Assembly: GCA_015057515.1 (NCBI GenBank)
Contig: SVED01000005.1
Span: 1-55,876, forward strand
Reading direction: 5' to 3'
Source: Lachnospiraceae bacterium
GTDB taxonomy: Bacteria; Bacillota; Clostridia; Lachnospirales; Lachnospiraceae
DNA length: 55,876 bases
Positions 20,144-28,261 of this stretch are shown here, one piece after another; position 1 is the stretch's first letter, and the number at the start of each line of letters is the position of its first letter. The notes under the pieces were generated by a model. It was not told where the DNA came from. It was given only the letters and a program-made list of their open reading frames with translations, and did no database searches. The translations under genes and the position numbers were made by a program.

Positions 20144-21108
20144 ATGGTGTGGACAAAATTAACAGTCGATACAACTGTGGAAGCAGTTGATATTCTTAGT
20201 GCCTTTCTAGATGATTTAGGCGTTGAAGGAATAATGATTGAGGATAATGTTCCACTTACAGAAGAAGACAAAAAGGCTATGTTCGTAGATATTCCTCTTG
20301 TAGAGGGTGAGGATGATGGGACTGCAAAGGTTTCCTGCTTCATTGACGATAGCTTTGATGTTGACACTTTAAAGGCGGATATAGTTGCAGAACTTACCCG
20401 CCTTGAAGAGTTTTTACCTGTAGGTACAAAGAACATTACTCTAGGTAACACAGAAGACAAGGATTGGATTAATAACTGGAAACAGTTTTTCAAGCCTTTC
20501 AGATTATATGACAATATAGTTATAAAGCCTACATGGGAAGAGCTTTTGATGTTCAGGATGGTGATATGGTGGTAGAGATTGACCCGGGTATCGCCTTTGG
20601 AACAGGTTCTCATGAGACAACAAAGCTATGTATAGGTCAGCTTAAGAAGTATCTTAAGACTGGTGATACAGTTTTTGATGTTGGTTCTGGTAGCGGTATA
20701 CTTTCTATTATCAGTGTAATGCTAGGAGCTGGCTTTGTTCATGGTATGGACATTGATGAGGTGGCTGTTCGTGCCAGCGTTGAGAATAGAGAGGTAAACA
20801 ACATATCAGAGGATAAACTTGCTCTTACCTGTGGTAATCTTCTCGCAGGAGATGATGTAGCATCTAAGGTGGCTTTTGATGTAAACAAAGGTGAGAAGTA
20901 TGATATTGTTGTGGCAAATATATTAGCTGATGTAATTATTCCACTTTCAGGCGTAATTAAGCCATTCTTAAAGGAAAATGGATATTTTATAACATCAGGT
21001 ATTATTGATATGAAGGAAGAAGCTGTTAAGGAAGCACTTCTTTCAAATGGATTTGAAATAATTGATGTTGTTCATATGAATGACTGGGTTTCTATAATTG
21101 CAAAATAG
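20144..21108 (+). pseudogene. prmA: Ribosomal protein L11 methyltransferase PrmA, interrupted by a frameshift
   Basis: SAM-dependent trimethylation of ribosomal protein L11. The gene is split into two overlapping frames: 20144-20575 (N-terminal domain, ending in the WINNWKQFFKPFR motif) and the frame that resumes by about 20545 and runs to 21108 (VEIDPGIAFGTGSHETT, the SAM site DVGSGSGIL, VANILADVI). Adding one T to the four-T run at 20544-20547 joins them as KPTWEELFDVQDGD, giving a normal 321-residue protein. A homopolymer sequencing error is as likely as a real mutation. The place after dnaJ and before rsmE is the usual one. Confidence 0.85.
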
Positions 21109-21122
21109 ATTATTTCCTCAAT

Positions 21123-21154
21123 AAAAATAGCACTCGTCACGGTGCTATTTTTTA
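21123..21154 (+). terminator. Terminator after prmA
   Basis: An 11-bp stem (aaaaatagcac / gtgctattttt) with an 8-nt loop and a T run. It closes the heat-shock operon. Confidence 0.85.
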
Positions 21155-21198
21155 TTTGCAAAATTAGAAGAAATTTAGGATTTTTATGGTGTAATTCA

Positions 21199-21227
21199 TT
21201 GTAGGAAAGACAAAAATATGTTATCAT
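21199..21227 (+). promoter_or_regulatory. Possible promoter for rsmE
   Basis: TTGTAG (21199-21204), 17 bp, TATCAT (21222-21227), between the prmA terminator and the rsmE start. Confidence 0.45.
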
Positions 21228-21258
21228 AAGTTGGTTTTATATGATAAGGAGAATACAT

Positions 21259-21996
21259 ATGCATCGTTTTTTTGTTGACGGGATTAACTCCCAAGGGGAC
21301 AATATAATAATAACAGGTGATGATGTTAATCATATCAAGAATGTGCTACGCCTAAAGTCTGGTGATGAGATTTTAGTTGGAGACGGCAATGGTATGGATT
21401 ATCAGTGCCGAATAGAAGATATAGCTCAGGATATTGTTACGGCAAACATAGTTGATGTGTTTAAAAATGCCGCAGAGCTCCCTGTCAAGATAACCTTATT
21501 TCAAGGTATGCCTAAGTCAGATAAGCTAGAGCTTATTATTCAGAAGGCGGTTGAGCTTGGTGCATATGAGATTGTTCCCGTACTTACAAAGCGAACTGTA
21601 GTCAAGATAGATGACAAAAAAGCGGGAAAGAAGATAGATAGATATAAGGGAATTGCTGAGAGCGCTGGTAAGCAATCTGGCAGAGGAATTATCCCAGAGG
21701 TTAAGCCATTTATGACATTTAAGCAGGCTATAGAATATGCCAAAACCTTGGATATGAACCTTATACCATATGAGGAAGCAAAGGGTATAGAATATTCCAG
21801 AGAGGTTATAAAAGATATAAAGGGCAAGAAAACTCTTGGCATATTCATAGGTCCAGAAGGTGGCTTTGCAAAGGAAGAGGTTGATATGGCCATTGCTATG
21901 GGTGCTAAGTGTATTACCCTTGGTAACCGTATACTAAGAACAGAGACAGCAGGGCTTGCTGTGCTGTCAATTATTATGTTTGAGTTAGATGAGTAG
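21259..21996 (+). CDS. rsmE: 16S rRNA m3U1498 methyltransferase RsmE
   Basis: SPOUT-class enzyme that methylates U1498 of 16S rRNA. It has 245 residues from ATG 21259 (SD aaggaga; the in-frame ATG 21241 is upstream of it). It shows the N-terminal PUA-like segment MHRFFVDG, then the knotted SPOUT domain with IGPEGGFAKEEV and LGNRILRTETAGLAVLS, both diagnostic. A cysteine desulfurase gene follows 8 bp downstream. Confidence 0.95.
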   Translation: MHRFFVDGINSQGDNIIITGDDVNHIKNVLRLKSGDEILVGDGNGMDYQCRIEDIAQDIVTANIVDVFKNAAELPVKITLFQGMPKSDKLELIIQKAVELGAYEIVPVLTKRTVVKIDDKKAGKKIDRYKGIAESAGKQSGRGIIPEVKPFMTFKQAIEYAKTLDMNLIPYEEAKGIEYSREVIKDIKGKKTLGIFIGPEGGFAKEEVDMAIAMGAKCITLGNRILRTETAGLAVLSIIMFELDE

Positions 21997-22004
21997 GAGG
22001 AACT

Positions 22005-23147
22005 ATGGAAGCATATTTTGATAATGCTGCGACAACAGCAGTTTTTCCGGAAGTAAAGGATATAATGATAAAGCTTATGGATGAGGACTATGGAAATCCA
22101 TCCTCACTTCATATGAAGGGTGTGGAGGCAGAAAGATATATTAAAACTGCTACAACTCAAATAGCTAAGGAGTTAAAATGTCAGGAAAAAGAAATTGTAT
22201 TCACATCAGGTGGAACTGAGGCGAATAATATGGCAATTATAGGTGGAGCTATGGCTCATAGAAGAGCCGGCAAGCATATAATTACCTCAGAGATTGAGCA
22301 TGCATCTGTATCTGCAACTATGGATTTTCTTGCAAAAGAAGGATATGAGATAAGCGTTGTAGGTGTAGATAGTGTCGGAAAGCTTAAGCTTGACGAACTA
22401 AAGGCTACATTAAGACCAGATACTATTCTTGTATCCGTTATGTATGTAAATAACGAGATAGGCGCTATACAGCCAGTAGAAGAAATAGGAAAGATTATAA
22501 AGGATTATAACTCATCAATTCTTTATCATATAGATGCAGTTCAGGCATTTGGCAAGCTTAGATTTACCCCTAAGAAGCTGGGAGCAGACTTGCTTAGTAT
22601 AAGTGGTCATAAGATTCACGGTCCAAAGGGCTCAGGAGTTCTATACATTAAGGAAAAGACGTTGATTAGACCAATTATATATGGTGGTGGACAGCAAAAA
22701 GCAATGCGTTCAGGCACAGAAAACGTTCCAGCCATAGCAGGCATGGGACTTGCTGCAGAGCTTATGTATAAGAACCATGATGCTAAGATGGAACATATAA
22801 GAGGCTTAAAGGAAGCATTTATAGATAAGGTTACTACGCTTGAGAATGTATTTGACAACTCAGGAGAAGCACCACATATAGCTAGCGTAAGCTTCGTTGG
22901 CATCAGAAGCGAGGTTATGCTACATGCACTTGAGGAAAGAGGAGTTTATGTGTCATCCGGTTCAGCCTGTTCTTCAAATAAGCCTCATGTAAGCAATGTA
23001 CTTAAGGCTATTGGTCTTGACAACACCAAGCTTGAGTCCACACTCAGATTTAGCTTTTCTGAGTTTAATACAATGGAGCAGGTAGAATATGCGGTACAGG
23101 TGATAGAGGAGATATTGCCGGTATTTAGAAGATATATTAGAAAATAA
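22005..23147 (+). CDS. Cysteine desulfurase (NifS/IscS family)
   Basis: PLP-dependent enzyme that takes sulfur from cysteine to form a persulfide. It has 380 residues: the NNMAIIGGA PLP region, HIDAVQAFGK, the PLP lysine in SGHKIHGPKG, and the active-site Cys in SSGSACSSN on a long loop (class I). It is followed 6 bp later by the thiI frame, matching the NifZ-ThiI pairing of Bacillus in which the desulfurase feeds 4-thiouridine synthesis in tRNA. Iron-sulfur assembly is an additional possible role. Confidence 0.93.
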   Translation: MEAYFDNAATTAVFPEVKDIMIKLMDEDYGNPSSLHMKGVEAERYIKTATTQIAKELKCQEKEIVFTSGGTEANNMAIIGGAMAHRRAGKHIITSEIEHASVSATMDFLAKEGYEISVVGVDSVGKLKLDELKATLRPDTILVSVMYVNNEIGAIQPVEEIGKIIKDYNSSILYHIDAVQAFGKLRFTPKKLGADLLSISGHKIHGPKGSGVLYIKEKTLIRPIIYGGGQQKAMRSGTENVPAIAGMGLAAELMYKNHDAKMEHIRGLKEAFIDKVTTLENVFDNSGEAPHIASVSFVGIRSEVMLHALEERGVYVSSGSACSSNKPHVSNVLKAIGLDNTKLESTLRFSFSEFNTMEQVEYAVQVIEEILPVFRRYIRK

Positions 23148-23165
23148 ATTAGATTGGAGAAAAAA

Positions 23166-24347
23166 ATGGATTACAAGGTATTTTTAATTAAATACGCCGA
23201 AATAGGTACCAAGGGTAAAAATCGTTATGTGTTTGAAGATATTATGTGTAAGAGAATGCGTGCAAGACTTAAACCACTTGGCAAATTTGAAGTAAAGAGA
23301 GAATATGGTCGTATATTTGTAGAAGCTCATTCAGAGTATGACTATGACGATGTAATGAAGGTACTTGGAACTATATTTGGTGTTGTGGGTATCTGTCCTG
23401 TTGTGGTTGTAGAAGATACAGCTTTCGAGAATATTTCTAAGGCAGTTGTTGATTATGTCGCTAATGAATATAAGAACAAGGATTTCACCTTTAAGGTACA
23501 TGCTAGAAGAAATGATAAGAATTATCCAAAGTCTTCTATGGAGCTTAACTGTGATCTTGGAGCAGCTCTTTTAGAAAGCTTTCCAGAACTTAAGGTGGAT
23601 GTACATGAGCCAGAGGTTATGATAAATGTGGAGGTAAGGAATGTAGCATATATCTATTCTAAGACTATTCCGGGACCAGGAGGCCTTCCAGTTGGAACCA
23701 ATGGTAAGGGTATGGTTCTTCTTTCTGGTGGTATAGATAGTCCAGTTTCTGCATATATGATTGCAAAAAGAGGTGTGGAGCTCGAGGCAGTATATTTCCA
23801 TGCACCTCCATATACAAGTGAGAGAGCAAAGCAGAAGGTTATTGACCTTGGAAATCTTGTGGCACAGTATTCAGGACCAATCAAGCTTCATATAGTTAAT
23901 TTTACAGATGTGCAGCTTGCTATATATGACAACTGTCCACATGATGAGTTAACTATCATTATGAAGAGAGTATTTTACAAGATGGCTCAGGAGCTTGCCC
24001 TCGCAAATGATTGTCAGTGTATTATCACAGGTGAAAGCATAGGTCAGGTTTCAAGCCAGACAGTACAGAGCTTGTCAGTAATTGACCTTGCGGCAGATAA
24101 GCTTCCGGTTATGAGACCATGTATTGGTATGGACAAGCAGGAAATTATTGATATATCTGAAAAGATTGGAACCTATGAGACGTCTATACAGCCATACGAG
24201 GATTGTTGTACTACCTTTGTTGCAAAGCATCCAGTAACAAGACCTAAGCTTGACAAGATACTTGAGTCTGAAAAAGCATTAGAGGGCAAGATAGAGGAGC
24301 TTTACCAGAAAGCTATGGAGACAGTTGAAGTGGTATATTGCAGATAA
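23166..24347 (+). CDS. thiI: tRNA 4-thiouridine synthetase ThiI
   Basis: ATP-dependent sulfurtransferase for s4U8 in tRNA, and in some bacteria thiazole synthesis. It has 393 residues from ATG 23166 (SD ttggaga). It has an N-terminal ferredoxin-like region, a THUMP domain (about 60-165), then the PP-loop LSGGIDSPVSAYM. There is no C-terminal rhodanese domain, so persulfide transfer probably comes straight from the adjacent desulfurase. Confidence 0.95.
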   Translation: MDYKVFLIKYAEIGTKGKNRYVFEDIMCKRMRARLKPLGKFEVKREYGRIFVEAHSEYDYDDVMKVLGTIFGVVGICPVVVVEDTAFENISKAVVDYVANEYKNKDFTFKVHARRNDKNYPKSSMELNCDLGAALLESFPELKVDVHEPEVMINVEVRNVAYIYSKTIPGPGGLPVGTNGKGMVLLSGGIDSPVSAYMIAKRGVELEAVYFHAPPYTSERAKQKVIDLGNLVAQYSGPIKLHIVNFTDVQLAIYDNCPHDELTIIMKRVFYKMAQELALANDCQCIITGESIGQVSSQTVQSLSVIDLAADKLPVMRPCIGMDKQEIIDISEKIGTYETSIQPYEDCCTTFVAKHPVTRPKLDKILESEKALEGKIEELYQKAMETVEVVYCR

Positions 24348-24439
24348 TATATTTTAAGCTAAAACTTAATTTAGAATATATTTTATATCTGATAGTCGGC
24401 TAAAATATAATGTTATAACAAATTTTTTGGAGTGATACT

Positions 24440-24829
24440 ATGTCAGTAATTTTATATAACGCAAGTAAAATTAAATCCTTCGAAAACCTTAAGGCATTAT
24501 CACTTATGGTGGGCGAAACCATAGAATTTGCCACAGAACTGTGGCAGGATATGCTAAGAGATGAGGAATTATTAGAGGAGTTTAATTACTTTGTGTCAAA
24601 TCATACTCTGAAGGGAACAATAGCCTGTGGAGAGCTGACTTTACTTGACATATATTTTAGCCAAATGAATAAATATAATATTTATCATGATATGGGTAAG
24701 AACACAGATTATTGTAACAAAGACAGAATGGTTCTCCATGCCTTTAAACAAATGGTAGATATGAGAAAAGATCCACACTATATGGTTAATTTTGAAAAAA
24801 GGGAAGAATCCGGAATGGATAAACAATAA
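24440..24829 (+). CDS. Unknown small soluble protein
   Basis: A 129-residue protein I do not recognise. The SD ttggagtg and spacing to ATG 24440 are good. It is largely alpha-helical and acidic in the middle (ELWQDMLRDEELLEEFNYF), with no signal or membrane segment and a few scattered Cys and His. It stands between thiI and tex in the same direction, 27 bp before tex. Function cannot be inferred. Confidence 0.6.
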   Translation: MSVILYNASKIKSFENLKALSLMVGETIEFATELWQDMLRDEELLEEFNYFVSNHTLKGTIACGELTLLDIYFSQMNKYNIYHDMGKNTDYCNKDRMVLHAFKQMVDMRKDPHYMVNFEKREESGMDKQ

Positions 24830-24856
24830 GAAAATAAAGGGAATTGAGGAAAAATT

Positions 24857-26995
24857 ATGAACATTCAAAAAATTATAGCAGAAGAATTAGGTGTAAAGCT
24901 CTGGCAGGTGGAAAAGACTATCGAGCTTATTGACGAGGGAAATACCATACCGTTTATTTCTCGATATAGAAAAGAGGTAACAGGCTCACTTAATGACGAA
25001 CAGCTTCGTAATTTAGATGAGAGACTTACATATCTTCGTAACTTAGAGGAGAAGAAAGCTACTGTGCTTTCAACTATTGAGGAGCAGGGCAAGCTTACTG
25101 ATGAGCTTCGTAAGCAAATTGAAGACGCTATGACCTTAGTTGCTGTAGAGGATTTGTATAGACCTTACAAGCCAAAGAGAAGAACAAGAGCTACTATAGC
25201 CAAGGAAAAAGGCTTAGAGGGGCTTGCGAATATCATAAGTCTTCAGATGACAGATAAGACTATCCTCAAAGAGGCAGAGGCCTATATTTCAGAGGAAAAA
25301 GAGGTCCTTACTGCTGAGGATGCTATTGCAGGAGCGAAGGATATTCTAGCTGAAGCCTATGCAGATGAGGCGGAATATAGAACAGCTATAAGAGATATGA
25401 CCAGAAAGAAGGGCAAGCTTGTATCTACAGCTAAGGACCCTGAGGCAAAGTCTGTTTATGAAATGTACTACGATTTCACAGAGGATATTAAGAAGGCTGT
25501 TGGCTATAGAATACTTGCTATTAATCGTGGTGAGGCAGAGAAGATACTCACTGTTAAGATTGAGGCTCCTGTAGATGATATTATTAGATATCTTAATAAG
25601 AAAATAATATATAAGGCTGACCATGATAGTGCAACCTATATTTTAGAAGCAATAAGCGATAGTTACGAAAGACTTATCGCCCCATCCATTGAGCGTGAGA
25701 TTAGAAATGAGCTTACAGATATGGCAGAAGAGGGAGCTATCAATGTATTTGGTAAAAACCTTCATCAGTTACTTATGCAGCCACCAGTTGCAGGACAGAC
25801 TGTGCTTGGCTGGGACCCTGCTTTTAGAACTGGCTGTAAGCTTGCTGTTGTGGACCCAACAGGAAAGGTTCTTGACACAATTGTAATTTACCCAACAGAG
25901 CCACAGAAAAAGATTGCTGAGGCTAAGCAGATACTTAAAAAGCTTATAGATAAGTATGGTATAACTCTTATTTCTCTTGGAAATGGTACAGCTAGCCGTG
26001 AGTCAGAGATGGTTATAGTAGAGCTTCTTAAGGAAATTAAGCAGGATGTTAAGTACGTTATAGTAAATGAGGCGGGAGCATCTGTATATTCAGCTAGTAA
26101 GCTTGCTACAGAGGAGTTCCCTAACTTTGATGTAGGACAAAGAAGTGCAGCATCTATAGCAAGACGTATTCAGGATCCCCTTGCAGAGCTTGTAAAGATT
26201 GACCCTAAGTCAATTGGTGTTGGTCAGTATCAGCACGATATGAACCAAAAGAACCTTGGAAATGCCTTAACAGGTGTAGTAGAGGATTGTGTTAACAGCG
26301 TAGGTGTTGACTTAAATACAGCTTCAGCACCACTTCTTGAGTACATTTCAGGTATCAATAAGACTTTGGCTAAAAATATTGTTACTTACCGTGAGGAAAA
26401 CGGACAGTTCAAAAACCGTAAGGAGCTTCTCAAGGTACCTAAGCTTGGACCAAAGGCTTACGAGCAGTGCGCAGGTTTCCTTCGTATCAATGGTGGAGAT
26501 GAAATCCTTGATACAACCAGTGTTCACCCAGAAAGCTATGAGGCTACAAAGAACCTTATGACCAAGCTTGGAATATCAGACGAAGAGTTAAAGAGTGGTG
26601 GTATGAAGGGCATCAGCGGAAAGATAACTAACACTGCTAAAATGGCAGAGGAGATAGGCCTTGGTGAACCAACCCTCGTAGATATAGTAAAAGAGCTTGA
26701 AAAGCCAGGCAGAGACCCTCGTGAAGAAATGGAAAAGCCAATACTTAGAAGTGATGTTCTTGATATGAAGGATCTAAAGGTAGGTATGGAACTTAAGGGA
26801 ACCGTAAGAAATGTAATAGACTTTGGTGCTTTCATAGATATAGGAGTTCACCAAGATGGACTTGTTCACATATCCAAGATGACAGATCGATACATTAAGC
26901 ATCCATTAGAAGTTGTATCTGTAGGCGATATAGTAGACGTTACAGTCATCGGAGTAGATATGGAGAAGAAACGTATACAGCTTTCAATGATATAA
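24857..26995 (+). CDS. tex: Tex-family RNA-binding transcription accessory protein
   Basis: A 712-residue Tex protein. It has an N-terminal Tex helical domain (GNTIPFISRYRKEVTGSLNDE near 29-48), a YqgF/RNase-H-like domain (GWDPAFRTGCKLAVVD), helix-hairpin-helix repeats (VDLNTASAPLLEYISGI, LLKVPKLGPKAYEQCAGFL) and a C-terminal S1 RNA-binding domain (about 640-712, GTVRNVIDFGAFIDIGV). Tex binds nucleic acid and affects transcription and stress tolerance; its exact role is unsettled. It runs to the edge of a large inverted repeat. Confidence 0.95.
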   Translation: MNIQKIIAEELGVKLWQVEKTIELIDEGNTIPFISRYRKEVTGSLNDEQLRNLDERLTYLRNLEEKKATVLSTIEEQGKLTDELRKQIEDAMTLVAVEDLYRPYKPKRRTRATIAKEKGLEGLANIISLQMTDKTILKEAEAYISEEKEVLTAEDAIAGAKDILAEAYADEAEYRTAIRDMTRKKGKLVSTAKDPEAKSVYEMYYDFTEDIKKAVGYRILAINRGEAEKILTVKIEAPVDDIIRYLNKKIIYKADHDSATYILEAISDSYERLIAPSIEREIRNELTDMAEEGAINVFGKNLHQLLMQPPVAGQTVLGWDPAFRTGCKLAVVDPTGKVLDTIVIYPTEPQKKIAEAKQILKKLIDKYGITLISLGNGTASRESEMVIVELLKEIKQDVKYVIVNEAGASVYSASKLATEEFPNFDVGQRSAASIARRIQDPLAELVKIDPKSIGVGQYQHDMNQKNLGNALTGVVEDCVNSVGVDLNTASAPLLEYISGINKTLAKNIVTYREENGQFKNRKELLKVPKLGPKAYEQCAGFLRINGGDEILDTTSVHPESYEATKNLMTKLGISDEELKSGGMKGISGKITNTAKMAEEIGLGEPTLVDIVKELEKPGRDPREEMEKPILRSDVLDMKDLKVGMELKGTVRNVIDFGAFIDIGVHQDGLVHISKMTDRYIKHPLEVVSVGDIVDVTVIGVDMEKKRIQLSMI

Positions 26996-26999
26996 AATG

Positions 27000-27412
27000 T
27001 TTCTGATAATATATTTTATGTATACTTTAATAGTTGGATATGTCTAATATATAGTCAACAATTCCTTCGCAACTCTACGGGTTTAAGTATTCCTACGGCT
27101 CGAGCTTTCGATGTTTGATTACGTGTCGCTCCCGGAACTCACGTGTCAAATGTAGGATGAGGCAATATTTTTTAGACAACTAGCTTGTACCAAATATCTT
27201 GATTTTATAATTTGCGATGTTTGCACAAGCGTAAAGTTGCTAAAAATATTGCCCCATCCTACATAGACACGTTCAGACATCCGTCCACGACACGATTCAT
27301 CGAAAGCTCTTGCGCCTAGGATTACTAAAAACCCTAATTGTCTTCAGGAATTGTTGACTATATATAAGACATATCCAACTACTAAATTACACATAAAATA
27401 TATTATCAGAAA
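27000..27412. repeat. 413-bp fold-back element (long imperfect inverted repeat)
   Basis: Two arms of about 185 bp are complementary across almost their whole length. The outermost 22 bp match perfectly (27000-27021 with 27391-27412). Other exact blocks pair 27031-27045 with 27367-27381, 27047-27066 with 27346-27365, and 27102-27113 with 27298-27309. Near the centre 27150-27175 pairs with 27240-27264 except one mismatch and one extra T. Mismatched stretches lie between the blocks. There is no ORF inside and no clear target-site duplication. It fills the gap between convergent tex and rpmB. It could be a MITE-like element, a structured RNA or a double-sided terminator. Confidence 0.9.
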
Positions 27413-27445
27413 AAAAATGGATGCTTAAAAGCATCCATTTTTTTA
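27411..27445 (-). terminator. Bidirectional terminator of rpmB (and tex)
   Basis: A symmetrical hairpin: an A-rich run, atggatgc, a short loop, gcatccat, then a T run. It works in both directions and lies 2 bp beyond the rpmB stop, touching the end of the large inverted repeat. Confidence 0.85.
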
Positions 27446-27446
27446 C

Positions 27447-27632
27447 TTAAGCTCTCTCAACTTTGCCTGATCTTAAGCATGATGTACAAACATAAATCTT
27501 CTTTGGAGAACCATCAACGATAGCCTTAACAGATTTGATGTTTGACTTCCACATTCTGTTTGATCTTCTATGAGAATGGCTCACATTGTTTCCGAAATGA
27601 GCTCCTTTTTCACAAATACTACACTTTGCCAC
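27447..27632 (-). CDS. rpmB: 50S ribosomal protein L28
   Basis: Large-subunit ribosomal protein, 61 residues. It starts at GTG 27632, read as MAKCSICEKG; the frame stays open further upstream, but ggaggtg lies 8 bases before this GTG and the product matches L28 exactly. It has the HSHRRSNRMWK signature and zinc-binding-type Cys pairs (CSIC near the N-terminus, CTSC near the C-terminus). It is divergent from the Asp23-family gene, a common Firmicute arrangement. Confidence 0.95.
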   Translation of the reverse strand: MAKCSICEKGAHFGNNVSHSHRRSNRMWKSNIKSVKAIVDGSPKKIYVCTSCLRSGKVERA

Positions 27633-27792
27633 TGCTTGCACCTCCTTGACAAAACTATTAACCCGTAGGTTTGCAACGTACATATTCTAACAAAAAAATA
27701 TACAATATGCAAGAAGAAATTTAATAATTTTACAAAAATATGAAAATGTGTTATATTTCATAGGGTGTTTAACTACAAAAACCCAATTGTAC

Positions 27793-27821
27793 TTGATAAA
27801 AATATAGAATATGGGTATAAT
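27793..27821 (+). promoter_or_regulatory. Promoter of the Asp23-family gene and fakA
   Basis: TTGATA (27793-27798), 17 bp, TATAAT (27816-27821). The predicted start is about 27828, leaving a leader of about 58 nt. Confidence 0.7.
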
Positions 27822-27885
27822 TAGGAGAAGAAAATGGAGTTATTATGTGACTTCGCACTAATATATATAAGGGGGTAATGTTCAT

Positions 27886-28245
27886 ATGAAGGGCTACATG
27901 TCAAATGAAAACGGAGAAATAATTATTGAAAATGAAGTAATTGCCCAGTACGCAGGACACGCTGCACTTGGTTGCTTTGGTATTGTTGGTATGGCTACTA
28001 TCAGTATGAGAGATGGTATTGCTAAGTTACTTAAAGGAGACAGTGTTAGTAAAGGTGTGAATGTTGTCATTGATGATAACAACAATTTATTAATTAGTTT
28101 CCATATTATAGTTGCTTACGGTGTAAGTATATCTACTGTATGTGAGAATCTTGTTAATACAGTTAAGTATTCAGTAGAAGAGATGACTAATATGAAAGTC
28201 AGAGCCATAAACATCTTCGTTGAAGGTGTAAGGGTTATCGATTAG
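27886..28245 (+). CDS. Asp23/Gls24-family protein (YloU-like)
   Basis: A 119-residue Asp23/Gls24 family protein, linked in Gram-positives to envelope stress and membrane-associated scaffolding. Recognisable features are NEVIAQYAGHAALGCFGIVGM at the start of the domain and the C-terminal VRAINIFVEGVRVID. It is upstream of the fakA-like gene by 16 bp, the conserved yloU-yloV pair. The start at 27886 has aaggggg about 10 bases upstream. Confidence 0.92.
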   Translation: MKGYMSNENGEIIIENEVIAQYAGHAALGCFGIVGMATISMRDGIAKLLKGDSVSKGVNVVIDDNNNLLISFHIIVAYGVSISTVCENLVNTVKYSVEEMTNMKVRAINIFVEGVRVID

Positions 28246-28261
28246 TAGGAGGAAGAAACAA

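Noticed and set aside
20540-20550. Programmed -1 frameshifting as the explanation for split prmA
   Set aside because: No in-frame slippery heptamer or downstream stem is evident, and a homopolymer indel is simpler.
27834-27878. 14-codon ORF with aggag in front of the Asp23-family gene (leader peptide?)
   Set aside because: The likely transcription start (about 27828) lies after its SD, so the SD would not be in the RNA.
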